A DNA stretch of 21,900 bases, from contig CAJGCX010000016.1 of assembly GCA_904501895.1 (NCBI GenBank), positions 1 through 21,900 on the forward strand, given 5' to 3'. Shown in pieces: positions 1 through 6,614 of this stretch. Within the stretch, counting starts at the first letter, position 1. The number at the start of each line of letters is the position of its first letter. The DNA is from Clostridiaceae bacterium. GTDB taxonomy: Bacteria; Bacillota; Clostridia; Oscillospirales; Acutalibacteraceae. The position numbers were made by a program, and so were the translations under genes. The notes beneath the pieces were generated by a model. That model was not told the DNA's origin. It saw nothing but the letters and a program-made list of their open reading frames with translations, and ran no database searches.

Positions 1-417
1 AGGATTAAGAATTTCGATTTCAAAACCGAGCATCAGAATATTATAATTATCGGTAAATGTTGCAGAGGCAAGACAAGTCTTGCAGTTGACATTTCGCTTG
101 AGGCTATCGAGAAAGGTGCAATGGTTGTTTATGTTACCTTTGAAGAATTGATTAAATGCTCAAGCAAAAAATCACACCCTTGGCGTTATTTAGTTGAAAG
201 CGACCTTGTGGTGATTGATGAGTTGTTTTACACAACACCAACTGAAGAAGAGTTGTTGCTCTTCTACAAAGCAATAATGAAACTCAGTAACGAGCGTAGT
301 TTAATTTTAATTTCAAACAGGGATTTGCCTTTATGGAATGAAATGAAGGCAGACCGACACGTGATTGAAACCTTGTCAGCAAGGCTTTCACACAACTCAC
401 AGATGATTTATCTGTAA
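1..417 (+). CDS. IstB-like ATPase of an IS21-family element (3' part)
   Basis: The reading frame is already open at base 1 and stops at 415-417, so the N-terminal part of the protein lies outside the window. The visible 138 residues contain a Walker A loop (GKCCRGKTS, about residues 18-26), a Walker B segment (LVVIDEL, about 69-75), a sensor-like ISNRD and a C-terminal end (LSARLSHNSQMIYL) resembling IstB proteins. IstB is the AAA+ helper ATPase that works with the IstA transposase of IS21 elements; istA would lie upstream. The stretch between Walker A and B is shorter than in typical IstB, so this may be a divergent or internally deleted copy. The noncoding end that follows has repeats expected for an IS21 terminus, which supports the call. 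Confidence 0.75.
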   Translation, partial: RIKNFDFKTEHQNIIIIGKCCRGKTSLAVDISLEAIEKGAMVVYVTFEELIKCSSKKSHPWRYLVESDLVVIDELFYTTPTEEELLLFYKAIMKLSNERSLILISNRDLPLWNEMKADRHVIETLSARLSHNSQMIYL

Positions 418-735
418 TAAAACTTAAAAGCCTATTCCTATTAAAACTGAAAATAAGATGCGTTTAACACGCATTTAACATAAAAAAGTACACCGTTGGA
501 AATGTTTTTCGAAAATCGTGAAAACGAGCGAAAAAAATGTACACGGTGGAAATATTTTTTACCCATTTTGCGATATGGGTGAAAATTTCACCCCTTGGGG
601 GTGGGGCACACAAAATCTCTGTGCAAAAACAGGTTCTGGCAGCGGCGCAGGGTCTTGTGTTAATTTTCGCAAAAGTTTGATTATTTCAAAAAACAACCGT
701 GTAGGGATTGAATTTTTAGTCTGTCACTTATACGA
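418..735. mobile_element. Noncoding right end of the IS21-type element, with hairpins
   Basis: No credible gene is present between istB and the next promoter. The stretch holds a small hairpin (458-463 with 469-474), a pair of direct repeats (described separately), then closely packed inverted repeats: 561-566 with 575-580, the 17-base palindrome 577-593 (GGGTGAAA-A-TTTCACCC), CCCC-TT-GGGG (591-600), and 606-610 with 620-624. IS21 elements carry several transposase-binding repeats at each end, so this is read as the element's terminus. The exact outer boundary and any target duplication cannot be fixed here, and 625-735 shows nothing further that I recognise. Confidence 0.5.
488..559 (+). repeat. 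Two direct repeats, 51 bp apart (putative transposase-binding sites)
   Basis: The units at 488-509 and 539-559 share GTACACxGTGGAAATxTTTTT, with one inserted T and single-base differences, and both are preceded by a run of A. GTACAC-type motifs repeated at both ends are typical of IS21-family termini, where IstA binds. Confidence 0.6.
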
Positions 736-764
736 TTGCTTTTTATATTTATGGGTGGTATAAT
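736..764 (+). promoter_or_regulatory. Promoter for the DUF3842 gene
   Basis: TTGCTT (736-741), a 17-bp spacer and TATAAT (759-764), preceded by TGG as an extended -10 element. A second TATAAT lies at 771-776. Transcription would begin about 25 bases before the start codon at 798. Confidence 0.6.
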
Positions 765-797
765 TATTAGTATAATTTTTCATAAAGGTGAATAAAA

Positions 798-1217
798 ATG
801 AAAACTCTTGTAATAGATGGTCAGGGTGGTCAGTTAGGCAGTCAGCTTATCAAAGCCATTCGTAATAAATATGATGATATGTATATTATGGCAGTTGGTA
901 CAAATGCAACAGCAACTGCATCAATGATGAAAGCCGGAGCAAATCAGGGTGCAACCGGTGAAAATCCCGTTATAGTAGCAAGTCGCAAGGCTGATGTGAT
1001 TATCGGACCTATAGGCATTGTTATTGCTGATGCTTTGCTTGGTGAAATAACTCCTAAAATGGCTGTTGCTATCGGTCAGAGTGATGCCACAAAAATACTT
1101 ATTCCAATTAACAAATGTGAAAACCTTGTGGCAGGTGTGCAAAACCTTACTACTACTGCACTTATTGAAGATACTCTTAAAAAGCTACAAGATGTAATCG
1201 ACCAAAAGTGTCTTTGA
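798..1217 (+). CDS. DUF3842 family protein
   Basis: A 139-residue protein that matches the DUF3842 family pattern: an N-terminal VIDGQGG (5-11), a central GTNATAT, AGANQGATGEN (about 47-57), and IIGPIGIVIADALLGEITP (about 69-87). The first segment looks like a glycine-rich nucleotide-binding loop after a beta strand, but no function is established for the family to my knowledge. The start is set by AAAGGTGA (784-791) seven bases upstream. It stands ahead of an ECF-transporter S component on the same strand, separated by about 170 bp of structured sequence. A role tied to that transporter is only an inference. There are no signal peptide or membrane segments, so it is probably cytoplasmic. Confidence 0.85.
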   Translation: MKTLVIDGQGGQLGSQLIKAIRNKYDDMYIMAVGTNATATASMMKAGANQGATGENPVIVASRKADVIIGPIGIVIADALLGEITPKMAVAIGQSDATKILIPINKCENLVAGVQNLTTTALIEDTLKKLQDVIDQKCL

Positions 1218-1232
1218 TACTTGAAATTCAAC

Positions 1233-1262
1233 AATAACTGTGATACAATTATCACAGTTATT
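1233..1262 (+). terminator. 12-bp perfect hairpin after the DUF3842 gene
   Basis: AATAACTGTGAT (1233-1244) pairs perfectly with 1251-1262 around a 6-base loop, 15 bases after the stop codon. No T tract follows it directly. A weaker second hairpin (GAAC-AGAA-GTTC, 1278-1289) is followed by seven T. Together they may end the DUF3842 transcript or stabilise its 3' end. Confidence 0.45.
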
Positions 1263-1324
1263 CTGAAGAATAATGTGGAACAGAAGTTCTTTTTTAATTT
1301 TTCTTTACACAATTTATTACGATA

Positions 1325-1375
1325 CTATGAAGGTGTTGTTTTCTCAGAAGAGATAACTGCACCTTTTTTGCATAG
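1325..1375 (+). promoter_or_regulatory. Attenuator-like structured leader before the ECF S gene
   Basis: AAGGTG (1330-1335) pairs with CACCTT (1360-1365). Inside are GTT/AAC (1338-1340 with 1355-1357) and TCTC/GAGA (1342-1345 with 1350-1353) around an AGAA loop. The stem runs straight into six T (1364-1369), the form of an intrinsic terminator. An outer pair CTATG/CATAG (1325-1329 with 1371-1375) encloses the whole. It ends just before the ribosome site (about 1376-1380) of the gene at 1388. A terminator this close to a start codon suggests conditional control. I do not recognise a known riboswitch class. Confidence 0.5.
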
Positions 1376-1387
1376 AAAGGAACTTTT

Positions 1388-1927
1388 ATGAAAACAAAAA
1401 AACTCGTATTAAACACATCATTATCAGGTATGTTTTTAGCTTTAGCTTACGTAATGCCATTCCTTACAGGGCAAATCCCTGAAATTGGCTCAATGCTTTG
1501 TCCAATGCACATCCCTGTTCTTCTTTGTGGATTTGTGTGTGGTGCTCCTTACGGACTTGTTGTCGGTGCTATTGCTCCGATTCTTCGTTCACTCACTCTT
1601 GGTATGCCACCACTTTTTCCGACTGCAACTGCTATGGCTTTTGAGCTTGCAGTTTACGGACTCATGGCGGGACTCATATACAAAGCATTACCAAAAAAGA
1701 AAATCAATATTTATGCTTCACTTATAGGCGCTATGATTATTGGTCGTATTGTGTGGGGCATTACAATGTTCTGCATTATGGGATTTGACCTTTCAAAATT
1801 TGGTCTTGCAGCATTCTGGACAAGTGCAGTTGTTAACGCAATTCCGGGAATCATCGTACAAATCATCCTTATCCCAATCGTTGTAATGATTTTAGAAAAG
1901 GCAAAGCTTATTTCAAACAAAAAGTAA
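1388..1927 (+). CDS. ECF transporter S component (substrate-binding membrane subunit)
   Basis: A 179-residue, strongly hydrophobic protein with about six membrane segments. Its conserved stretch LCPMHIPVLLCGFVCG (about 37-52), the following VGAIAPILRS and the LGMPPLFPTATAMAFELAVYG block are characteristic of a clostridial ECF S-component family. S components capture a vitamin or other micronutrient at the membrane and pair with a shared energising module (EcfT plus two EcfA ATPases), which is not encoded here and probably lies elsewhere (group II arrangement). The ligand cannot be read from the sequence; pantothenate- and folate-type family members are the nearest I can suggest. The GAAAGG ribosome site fixes the start. 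The hairpin with six T just upstream suggests control by attenuation. Confidence 0.8.
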   Translation: MKTKKLVLNTSLSGMFLALAYVMPFLTGQIPEIGSMLCPMHIPVLLCGFVCGAPYGLVVGAIAPILRSLTLGMPPLFPTATAMAFELAVYGLMAGLIYKALPKKKINIYASLIGAMIIGRIVWGITMFCIMGFDLSKFGLAAFWTSAVVNAIPGIIVQIILIPIVVMILEKAKLISNKK

Positions 1928-1965
1928 ATAATCTATAAAAGCAATCGTATAACACAGGTAATATA

Positions 1966-2002
1966 ACCGAAATTCCTTGAAGCATAGGGGTTTCGGTTTT
2001 TT
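1966..2002 (+). terminator. Intrinsic terminator after the ECF S gene
   Basis: ACCGAAATTCCT (1966-1977) pairs with AGGGGTTTCGGT (1986-1997), a 12-bp stem with two G-U pairs and an 8-base loop, followed by T (1998-2002). Confidence 0.85.
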
Positions 2003-2125
2003 ATCCAGAAGCAGCAATAAAACAGTTGTAAAAGTGTATTTGAAGTACACATTGAAAAGGCTGTTGTTTGCACAGAATCGCTTATCATTGCCAAGCTTAA
2101 AATCAAATCTCTTTCCGTAAAACAC

Positions 2126-2154
2126 TTTATTTAAATAAGATAATATGATATAAT
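2126..2154 (+). promoter_or_regulatory. Promoter for the M20 peptidase gene
   Basis: TATAAT (2149-2154) with TGA immediately before it as an extended -10, and a weak -35 TTTATT (2126-2131) at 17-bp spacing. It lies about 28 bases before the start codon. Confidence 0.55.
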
Positions 2155-2182
2155 TTTTTATATTTATCAGGAGATGTGAAAT

Positions 2183-3505
2183 ATGAGTGAAAATCGTTCA
2201 ATGCAATATGCTGAAATTCTTTCAAAACTGATTAAAATTGAAACTATTTCTTCAAGAGAAAACAGTGATATTACAAAATTTTTAAATTTTCATAATGTGC
2301 TTCGTGAGACATTTCCGAATTTCTTCAAAGCTGTTGAATGGGAAGAATTTAACGGTAGCCTTTTGCTTAAATGGAAAGGTACAGACCCATCATTAAAACC
2401 TATTATGCTTATGAATCATCACGACGTTGTTGAAGTAAGTGGCGAATGGACACATCCTGCTTTTTCAGGTGAGATTGCTAACGGCAGAGTATGGGGACGT
2501 GGCACGCTTGACACAAAGGGTGGTCTTGCAATGATGCTTCAAGCTGCTGAGGAGCTTATCATCAGCGGCTTCACACCAAGAAGAGATACATATTTTGTAA
2601 GCTCATGCAACGAAGAAACCGACGGCGCAGGCTGTAACGCTATTTCACGTGCATTAAAGGAACGAAATATAGAATTATATTTCGTGCTTGACGAGGGTGG
2701 TATGATTAAATATGACCCAATCGGTGGTGCAGAAGGCGTTTTTGCTATGATTGGTGTAGGTGAAAAGTCTTGTATCGACCTTAAATTTATCGCAAAATCA
2801 AACGGCGGTCACGCATCTGCTCCCGGCAAGAACACTCCACTTGTTCGTCTTTCAAAATTTATGATTGAAGCTGAAAAATCAGAATGCTTTGAAGTTGAAA
2901 TGTCAGACACAGTTAAAGAGACACTTTCACGATTTGCTCCAACAATGAGTGGTATTATGAAAATAGCTTGCGGTAATGTCAACGCATTTGAGCCTGTACT
3001 AAAAAAAGCTATGCCAATGATTTCACCATCAGGTGCAGCACTTCTTCGTACAACTCTTGCATTTACAATGAGCAAGGGTAGTGACGGCACAAATGTCATT
3101 CCACAAGAGGCATGGGTTGTTGGTAATATGCGTGCATCACATCATCAGGGCAAAAAGGCAAGTATCGCTGCAATAACTGAGCTTGCAAAGAAATATGATA
3201 TTGAAACTGTGATTACTGACGATGGAATTGAATCAGGTTTGGCAGATTTCAAAGGAGATGCTTTTAAATTTATTGAAAAAGCAGTGAATTCCGTTTTCCC
3301 TGACTACAGACCTGTTCCTTATGTTATGAACGCTGCAACCGATAGCAGATATTTCCACATTGTCTGTGATAATTGTCTTCGATTTGTTCCTTTTTTAATT
3401 GACGACCAACAGCTCGACAGCATCCACGGAATTGATGAAAATGTTGATATCAGTACACTTCCACCTGCTGTTGATTTTTATAAATACATTATTAAAGAGG
3501 CGTAA
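2183..3505 (+). CDS. M20 family zinc metallopeptidase / carboxypeptidase-like amidohydrolase
   Basis: A 440-residue cytoplasmic protein with the complete two-metal site of M20 enzymes: HHD (H79, D81), D110 in GRGTLDTKGG, the catalytic/metal pair E144-E145 in NEETDG, D170 in VLDEGG, and H415 in SIHGIDE. The lid (dimerisation) domain starts around residue 185 and carries GGHAS (H210). The pattern of a long protein with HHDVVEV and RGTLDTKGG resembles the carboxypeptidase S/PM20D1 branch, which releases C-terminal residues or hydrolyses N-acyl amino acids; the substrate here is unknown. GGAGATG fixes the start. It has its own promoter and converges on an acyl-amide hydrolase, so both neighbours cut amide bonds. 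Confidence 0.85.
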   Translation: MSENRSMQYAEILSKLIKIETISSRENSDITKFLNFHNVLRETFPNFFKAVEWEEFNGSLLLKWKGTDPSLKPIMLMNHHDVVEVSGEWTHPAFSGEIANGRVWGRGTLDTKGGLAMMLQAAEELIISGFTPRRDTYFVSSCNEETDGAGCNAISRALKERNIELYFVLDEGGMIKYDPIGGAEGVFAMIGVGEKSCIDLKFIAKSNGGHASAPGKNTPLVRLSKFMIEAEKSECFEVEMSDTVKETLSRFAPTMSGIMKIACGNVNAFEPVLKKAMPMISPSGAALLRTTLAFTMSKGSDGTNVIPQEAWVVGNMRASHHQGKKASIAAITELAKKYDIETVITDDGIESGLADFKGDAFKFIEKAVNSVFPDYRPVPYVMNAATDSRYFHIVCDNCLRFVPFLIDDQQLDSIHGIDENVDISTLPPAVDFYKYIIKEA

Positions 3506-3519
3506 TCCATTACAAATAA

Positions 3520-3556
3520 AAACCAGAGAAGTGATTTCTTCTCTGGTTTATTTTTT
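3520..3556. terminator. Bidirectional terminator between two convergent genes
   Basis: AAACCAGAGAAG (3520-3531) pairs perfectly with 3538-3549 around a 6-base loop. ATTTTTTATTT follows on the + strand; A-rich sequence on the other side gives a weaker U tract for the - strand. Confidence 0.8.
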
Positions 3557-4589
3557 ATTTAACTTTGATTACCTCACAAGGTTTATCAACATAGAATTTA
3601 TATTTAGTATTGTAATCCATTCCTGCACACATAAGCATTGATTTTTCGTTACAGTTATAAACTGAACTCCAAAGAGTGATAACCATATGCTTGAATGTCT
3701 TGTGACGATAATGAAGCGTAACCTCTGAAAGAAGCTTCATTGCCTCATCCTCAGTAAGCGTACCGTCGTTTGCTTTGAGAGTTGTTTCAATCTTTTCATA
3801 ACGGTCATAGCCACGACCATCGTGATTATCTCCACCGGGTGTCAGGAAATAATTAGTAAGCATAAGATTCTCTTTGCCTTCTTCCTGACTGATTACAACC
3901 ATCTTGTTATCAACATATTCAATGATTGCACTGTTACCTTCAGCATCTGCAAGCTGATAGTGATAGTTGATGCCCAACAAATCCTGCATATCATAAGACG
4001 CAAAGAGCTCAAGTGCTTCCTTAACAGTAGCACACTTATCAAGCACAGCACGAATTGCAACAGTTGTGATAAATGGCTTTTTGCCTGTATTCTGCTTTGT
4101 TGCCTTTGATTTAATCTCAAGCACACCAATTGAAAAACCTTTTTCGTTTATTCCGTCCATTGATGTGTATGGCGCAGCCAATGAACGAAGATGGCTTTTA
4201 GCCTTTGACATAGGAAAATATTTTGTACCGTGGATAAAGAAAGTAGTATTAACTACAGACATACTCTTGTATCCGTTTTCAGGAGAAGTCCAGCACACAA
4301 GACAAGGTGCAGCCTTGTAATCAAAATTTCTTGCTAAAAAGTAATCTCCATCAGGTGTTTTTGCATTGTATGTAGAACAAGCAAAGCCTGTGTTTTCAGG
4401 ATTCGGAACAAGATGTGGAAACTTAACTTCCTTCTGCAAGAATTTAACTGCATCCATAATCCCTTTAGTCCCCTGCTCTAATATTGCATCAAGACCATAT
4501 GGGCATTTATAGTCCATAACCCACACATTGTCGTCAATTTGTTTCAGTGTCTTGAGTGTTTCTTTCTGAGCTTTTTTGTAATCGTACAT
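3555..4589 (-). CDS. Choloylglycine hydrolase / linear amide C-N hydrolase family (Ntn hydrolase)
   Basis: A 344-residue protein. The likely nucleophile is C71 in GFACSTYNA. Arg87 and Asp90 (ARNFD) follow at +16 and +19, the same spacing as C2, R18 and D21 of bile salt hydrolase. SMDGINEKGFSIG (143-155), N246 (LTNYF, 175 residues after the Cys) and R263 (GYDRYE) match other conserved points. The family cleaves amide bonds in conjugated bile acids, penicillin V, ceramides or N-acyl compounds. About 70 residues precede the nucleophile, so activity would require autoproteolysis at the A70-C71 bond, as in acid-ceramidase and acyltransferase relatives rather than classical bile salt hydrolases. 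No signal peptide is seen. The substrate is undetermined. Confidence 0.8.
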   Translation of the reverse strand: MYDYKKAQKETLKTLKQIDDNVWVMDYKCPYGLDAILEQGTKGIMDAVKFLQKEVKFPHLVPNPENTGFACSTYNAKTPDGDYFLARNFDYKAAPCLVCWTSPENGYKSMSVVNTTFFIHGTKYFPMSKAKSHLRSLAAPYTSMDGINEKGFSIGVLEIKSKATKQNTGKKPFITTVAIRAVLDKCATVKEALELFASYDMQDLLGINYHYQLADAEGNSAIIEYVDNKMVVISQEEGKENLMLTNYFLTPGGDNHDGRGYDRYEKIETTLKANDGTLTEDEAMKLLSEVTLHYRHKTFKHMVITLWSSVYNCNEKSMLMCAGMDYNTKYKFYVDKPCEVIKVK

Positions 4590-4620
4590 TGTATCATCTT
4601 CTTTTTCTTATATTATAATC

Positions 4621-4649
4621 AGTATATCACAATAAAAATCAATTATCAA
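4621..4649 (-). promoter_or_regulatory. Promoter for the choloylglycine-hydrolase-like gene
   Basis: Read on the - strand: TTGATA (4649-4644), 17-bp spacer, TATACT (4626-4621), with TGA directly before the -10. It lies about 32 bases before the start codon. Confidence 0.65.
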
Positions 4650-4696
4650 GCACCATGAAGAACACAATAAATAGGCTTATTTTTATCGATAATATA

Positions 4697-4725
4697 TTTC
4701 ATTTTTCTATGAAGTGTGATATAAT
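4697..4725 (+). promoter_or_regulatory. Surviving promoter of the permease pseudogene
   Basis: TATAAT (4720-4725) with TGA extension and a weak TTTCAT (4697-4702) at 17 bp. A good AGAAGGAAA ribosome site (4755-4763) follows, so the pseudogene may still be transcribed. Confidence 0.5.
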
Positions 4726-4765
4726 GCTTTCCATATTTACAAACATTGCATTTCAGAAGGAAACT

Positions 4766-5010
4766 ATGAAAAGTAATCAATCCAAAGCTTCTATAGATAA
4801 TATTTATACTCTCGACGGAAGAGTTCCTTTATTAAAATCTATACCTTTCGGACTTCAGCACGTGTTAGCCATGTTTGTTGCTAACATTGCTCCGATTATG
4901 ATTGTTACAGTGTTAGTGGATTAAGCGTTCAGAGAACTGCATCTTTAATTCAGACTGATATGATTATGGCAGGTATCGGTACATTGGTGCAGTTATTTAC
5001 AGAAGGATAA
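4766..5010 (+). pseudogene. Decayed NCS2 xanthine/uracil permease fragment
   Basis: From ATG 4766 the frame encodes MKSNQSK... then LKSIPFGLQHVLAMF and NIAPIMIVT, the N-terminal signature of nucleobase:cation symporter-2 permeases. It stops at 4922-4924. The expected continuation appears in the next frame from 4912: VSGLSVQRTASLIQTDMIMAGIGTLVQLF, ending at TAA 5008-5010. A single lost G in ACAG(G)TGTTAGT (about 4910-4911) restores IVTGVSGLS exactly, so a one-base deletion is the simplest cause. The rest of the roughly 430-residue transporter, beyond the first membrane segments, is missing, so a larger deletion also happened. Once intact it would have imported xanthine or uracil. An upstream ATG at 4655 is not supported by a ribosome site. 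Confidence 0.8.
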
Positions 5011-5069
5011 AAAGGATTCAGAATAGTATAATTTAATTATTCAAGTATTATTATGAAAGAAGTGGTAAT

Positions 5070-6614
5070 ATGGTAAAAAACTATGATGCAGTTGTTATCG
5101 GTGCAGGTAACGGTGGACTTGTAGCAGCGGCACGTCTTGCTAAAGAAGGTAAAAAGACGCTTCTTATTGAGCGACATAATTTACCAGGTGGTTTTGCTAC
5201 AAGCTTTGTAAGAGGCAGATTTGAATTTGAGGCCTCACTTCACGAGCTTTGTGGTATTGGCTCAATCACAGGAAAATCACCATTATTGAAGATTTTCCAA
5301 GAGGTTGGAGCAGCAGATAAAATTGAATGGGTTGCACTTGATGAGGCATACAGATTGCTCACATTGGATGAAAATGAAAAGTGTGACTACCTTATGCCAT
5401 TGGGTAAGGAAGCCTTTATAAACAAGCTTGAGGAATATGACCCAGGGTCAAAGGCTGTAGTTACAAGAATTTTTGACCTTATTGAAAGCATTGAGAAAAC
5501 TCTTGATTTCGTAAGCAATATCAACGATTTCAAGCCATCAATGATTAAGGAAATCTTTTCTGAGCACACAGATTTCCTTAAGGTTGCAAACTATTCTGTT
5601 GACGAGGTATTGAAGGCATTTGGAGTAAGTGATAAAACAAGAGATATACTTAACGGATATTGGTGTTATCTTGGTCAGCCTACTGACGAGCTTAATGTTA
5701 TTCACTATTTCACAATGCTTCACTCATATATTATTGACGGTGCTGTTATTCCAAGAGGCAGAAGTCACCAGATAAGCACAGCTTTACTTGAAGCATTCAC
5801 TGAAAATGGTGGTGATGCGTGGTTTAACACAAGCGTTAAGAAAATCAACATTGAAAACGGTGTTGCAACAGGTGTTGTGCTTGATGACGATACTCAGATA
5901 AATGCTAAGGTTGTTATCTGTAATGCTTCACCATACAATGCATTTACAAAGCTTATTGATGAAAATGCTGTTCCTGAAAAATTCAAAAAGGAAGTAAATG
6001 CTAAAACCTTGGGTGCAAAGGGATTTGCAGTATTTTTAGGGCTTAACCGTTCTGCAGATGAATTAGGGCTTAATAATCACACTTATTTCATCTATCCTAC
6101 TAACGATAACAGAAAATGTTATGAATTAAGCAAGCGCATTGAAACAAATGATGTTCAGGCAACAGTTTGTCTTAACAGAGCATTTGACGATTGCTCACCT
6201 GAAGGTACATGTATCCTTTATATGACCTCTATTTTTGCAGGTGATGAATGGAGCAAGGTTTCTGTTAAGGATTACTATAAAACAAAGCAAGCCTTTGCTA
6301 AAAAAATGATTGACAATTTTGAAAAAGCAACAGGCGTTAAAATTAAGGATTATATTGAAGAAATCGAAATTGCAACACCAATGACCTATGCTCGTTATAC
6401 CGATGCTCCTGCAGGAACTATTTACGGTTACGAGGCAAGTAAGGAAGACGGTATTGTAAAAAGAATTGTTTTTGATTTAATAGACAAGGGCATACCTGGG
6501 CTTTACTTTGCTGGTGGATATTCCACAAGACATATGGGATATTCTCCAAGCTATACAACCGGTGATATGGCAGCAAAGGCTGCAATACTCGCTATGGAAA
6601 AGGAGGTAAAATAA
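5070..6614 (+). CDS. FAD-dependent oxidoreductase of the phytoene desaturase / retinol saturase superfamily
   Basis: A 514-residue flavoprotein. VVIGAGNGG (about 8-16), LLIERHNLPGG (about 31-41) and the C-terminal GLYFAGGYSTRHMG...TTGDMAAKAA are the FAD-binding pieces shared by CrtI desaturases, retinol saturases and polyunsaturated fatty-acid isomerases. Such enzymes remove, add or move C=C bonds in lipid-like molecules. There is no signal peptide or clear membrane segment. The stop codon abuts the ATG of a reductase with a 2Fe-2S domain, and that gene's AAGGAGG lies inside this coding end, so the two are coupled. This suggests electrons pass between them and favours a reductive (saturase-like) reaction; the substrate is unknown. 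TATAAT at 5027-5032 may be its -10, though no good -35 is visible. Confidence 0.8.
   Translation: MVKNYDAVVIGAGNGGLVAAARLAKEGKKTLLIERHNLPGGFATSFVRGRFEFEASLHELCGIGSITGKSPLLKIFQEVGAADKIEWVALDEAYRLLTLDENEKCDYLMPLGKEAFINKLEEYDPGSKAVVTRIFDLIESIEKTLDFVSNINDFKPSMIKEIFSEHTDFLKVANYSVDEVLKAFGVSDKTRDILNGYWCYLGQPTDELNVIHYFTMLHSYIIDGAVIPRGRSHQISTALLEAFTENGGDAWFNTSVKKINIENGVATGVVLDDDTQINAKVVICNASPYNAFTKLIDENAVPEKFKKEVNAKTLGAKGFAVFLGLNRSADELGLNNHTYFIYPTNDNRKCYELSKRIETNDVQATVCLNRAFDDCSPEGTCILYMTSIFAGDEWSKVSVKDYYKTKQAFAKKMIDNFEKATGVKIKDYIEEIEIATPMTYARYTDAPAGTIYGYEASKEDGIVKRIVFDLIDKGIPGLYFAGGYSTRHMGYSPSYTTGDMAAKAAILAMEKEVK

Noticed and set aside
518..763. An 81-residue open frame in the IS end
   Set aside because: No ribosome site, composition unlike the local genes, and it overlaps the repeats, hairpins and the next promoter.
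4655..4765. Upstream start for the permease fragment
   Set aside because: It includes the promoter's -10 in coding sequence, and the ATG at 4766 has the ribosome site and matches the family start.
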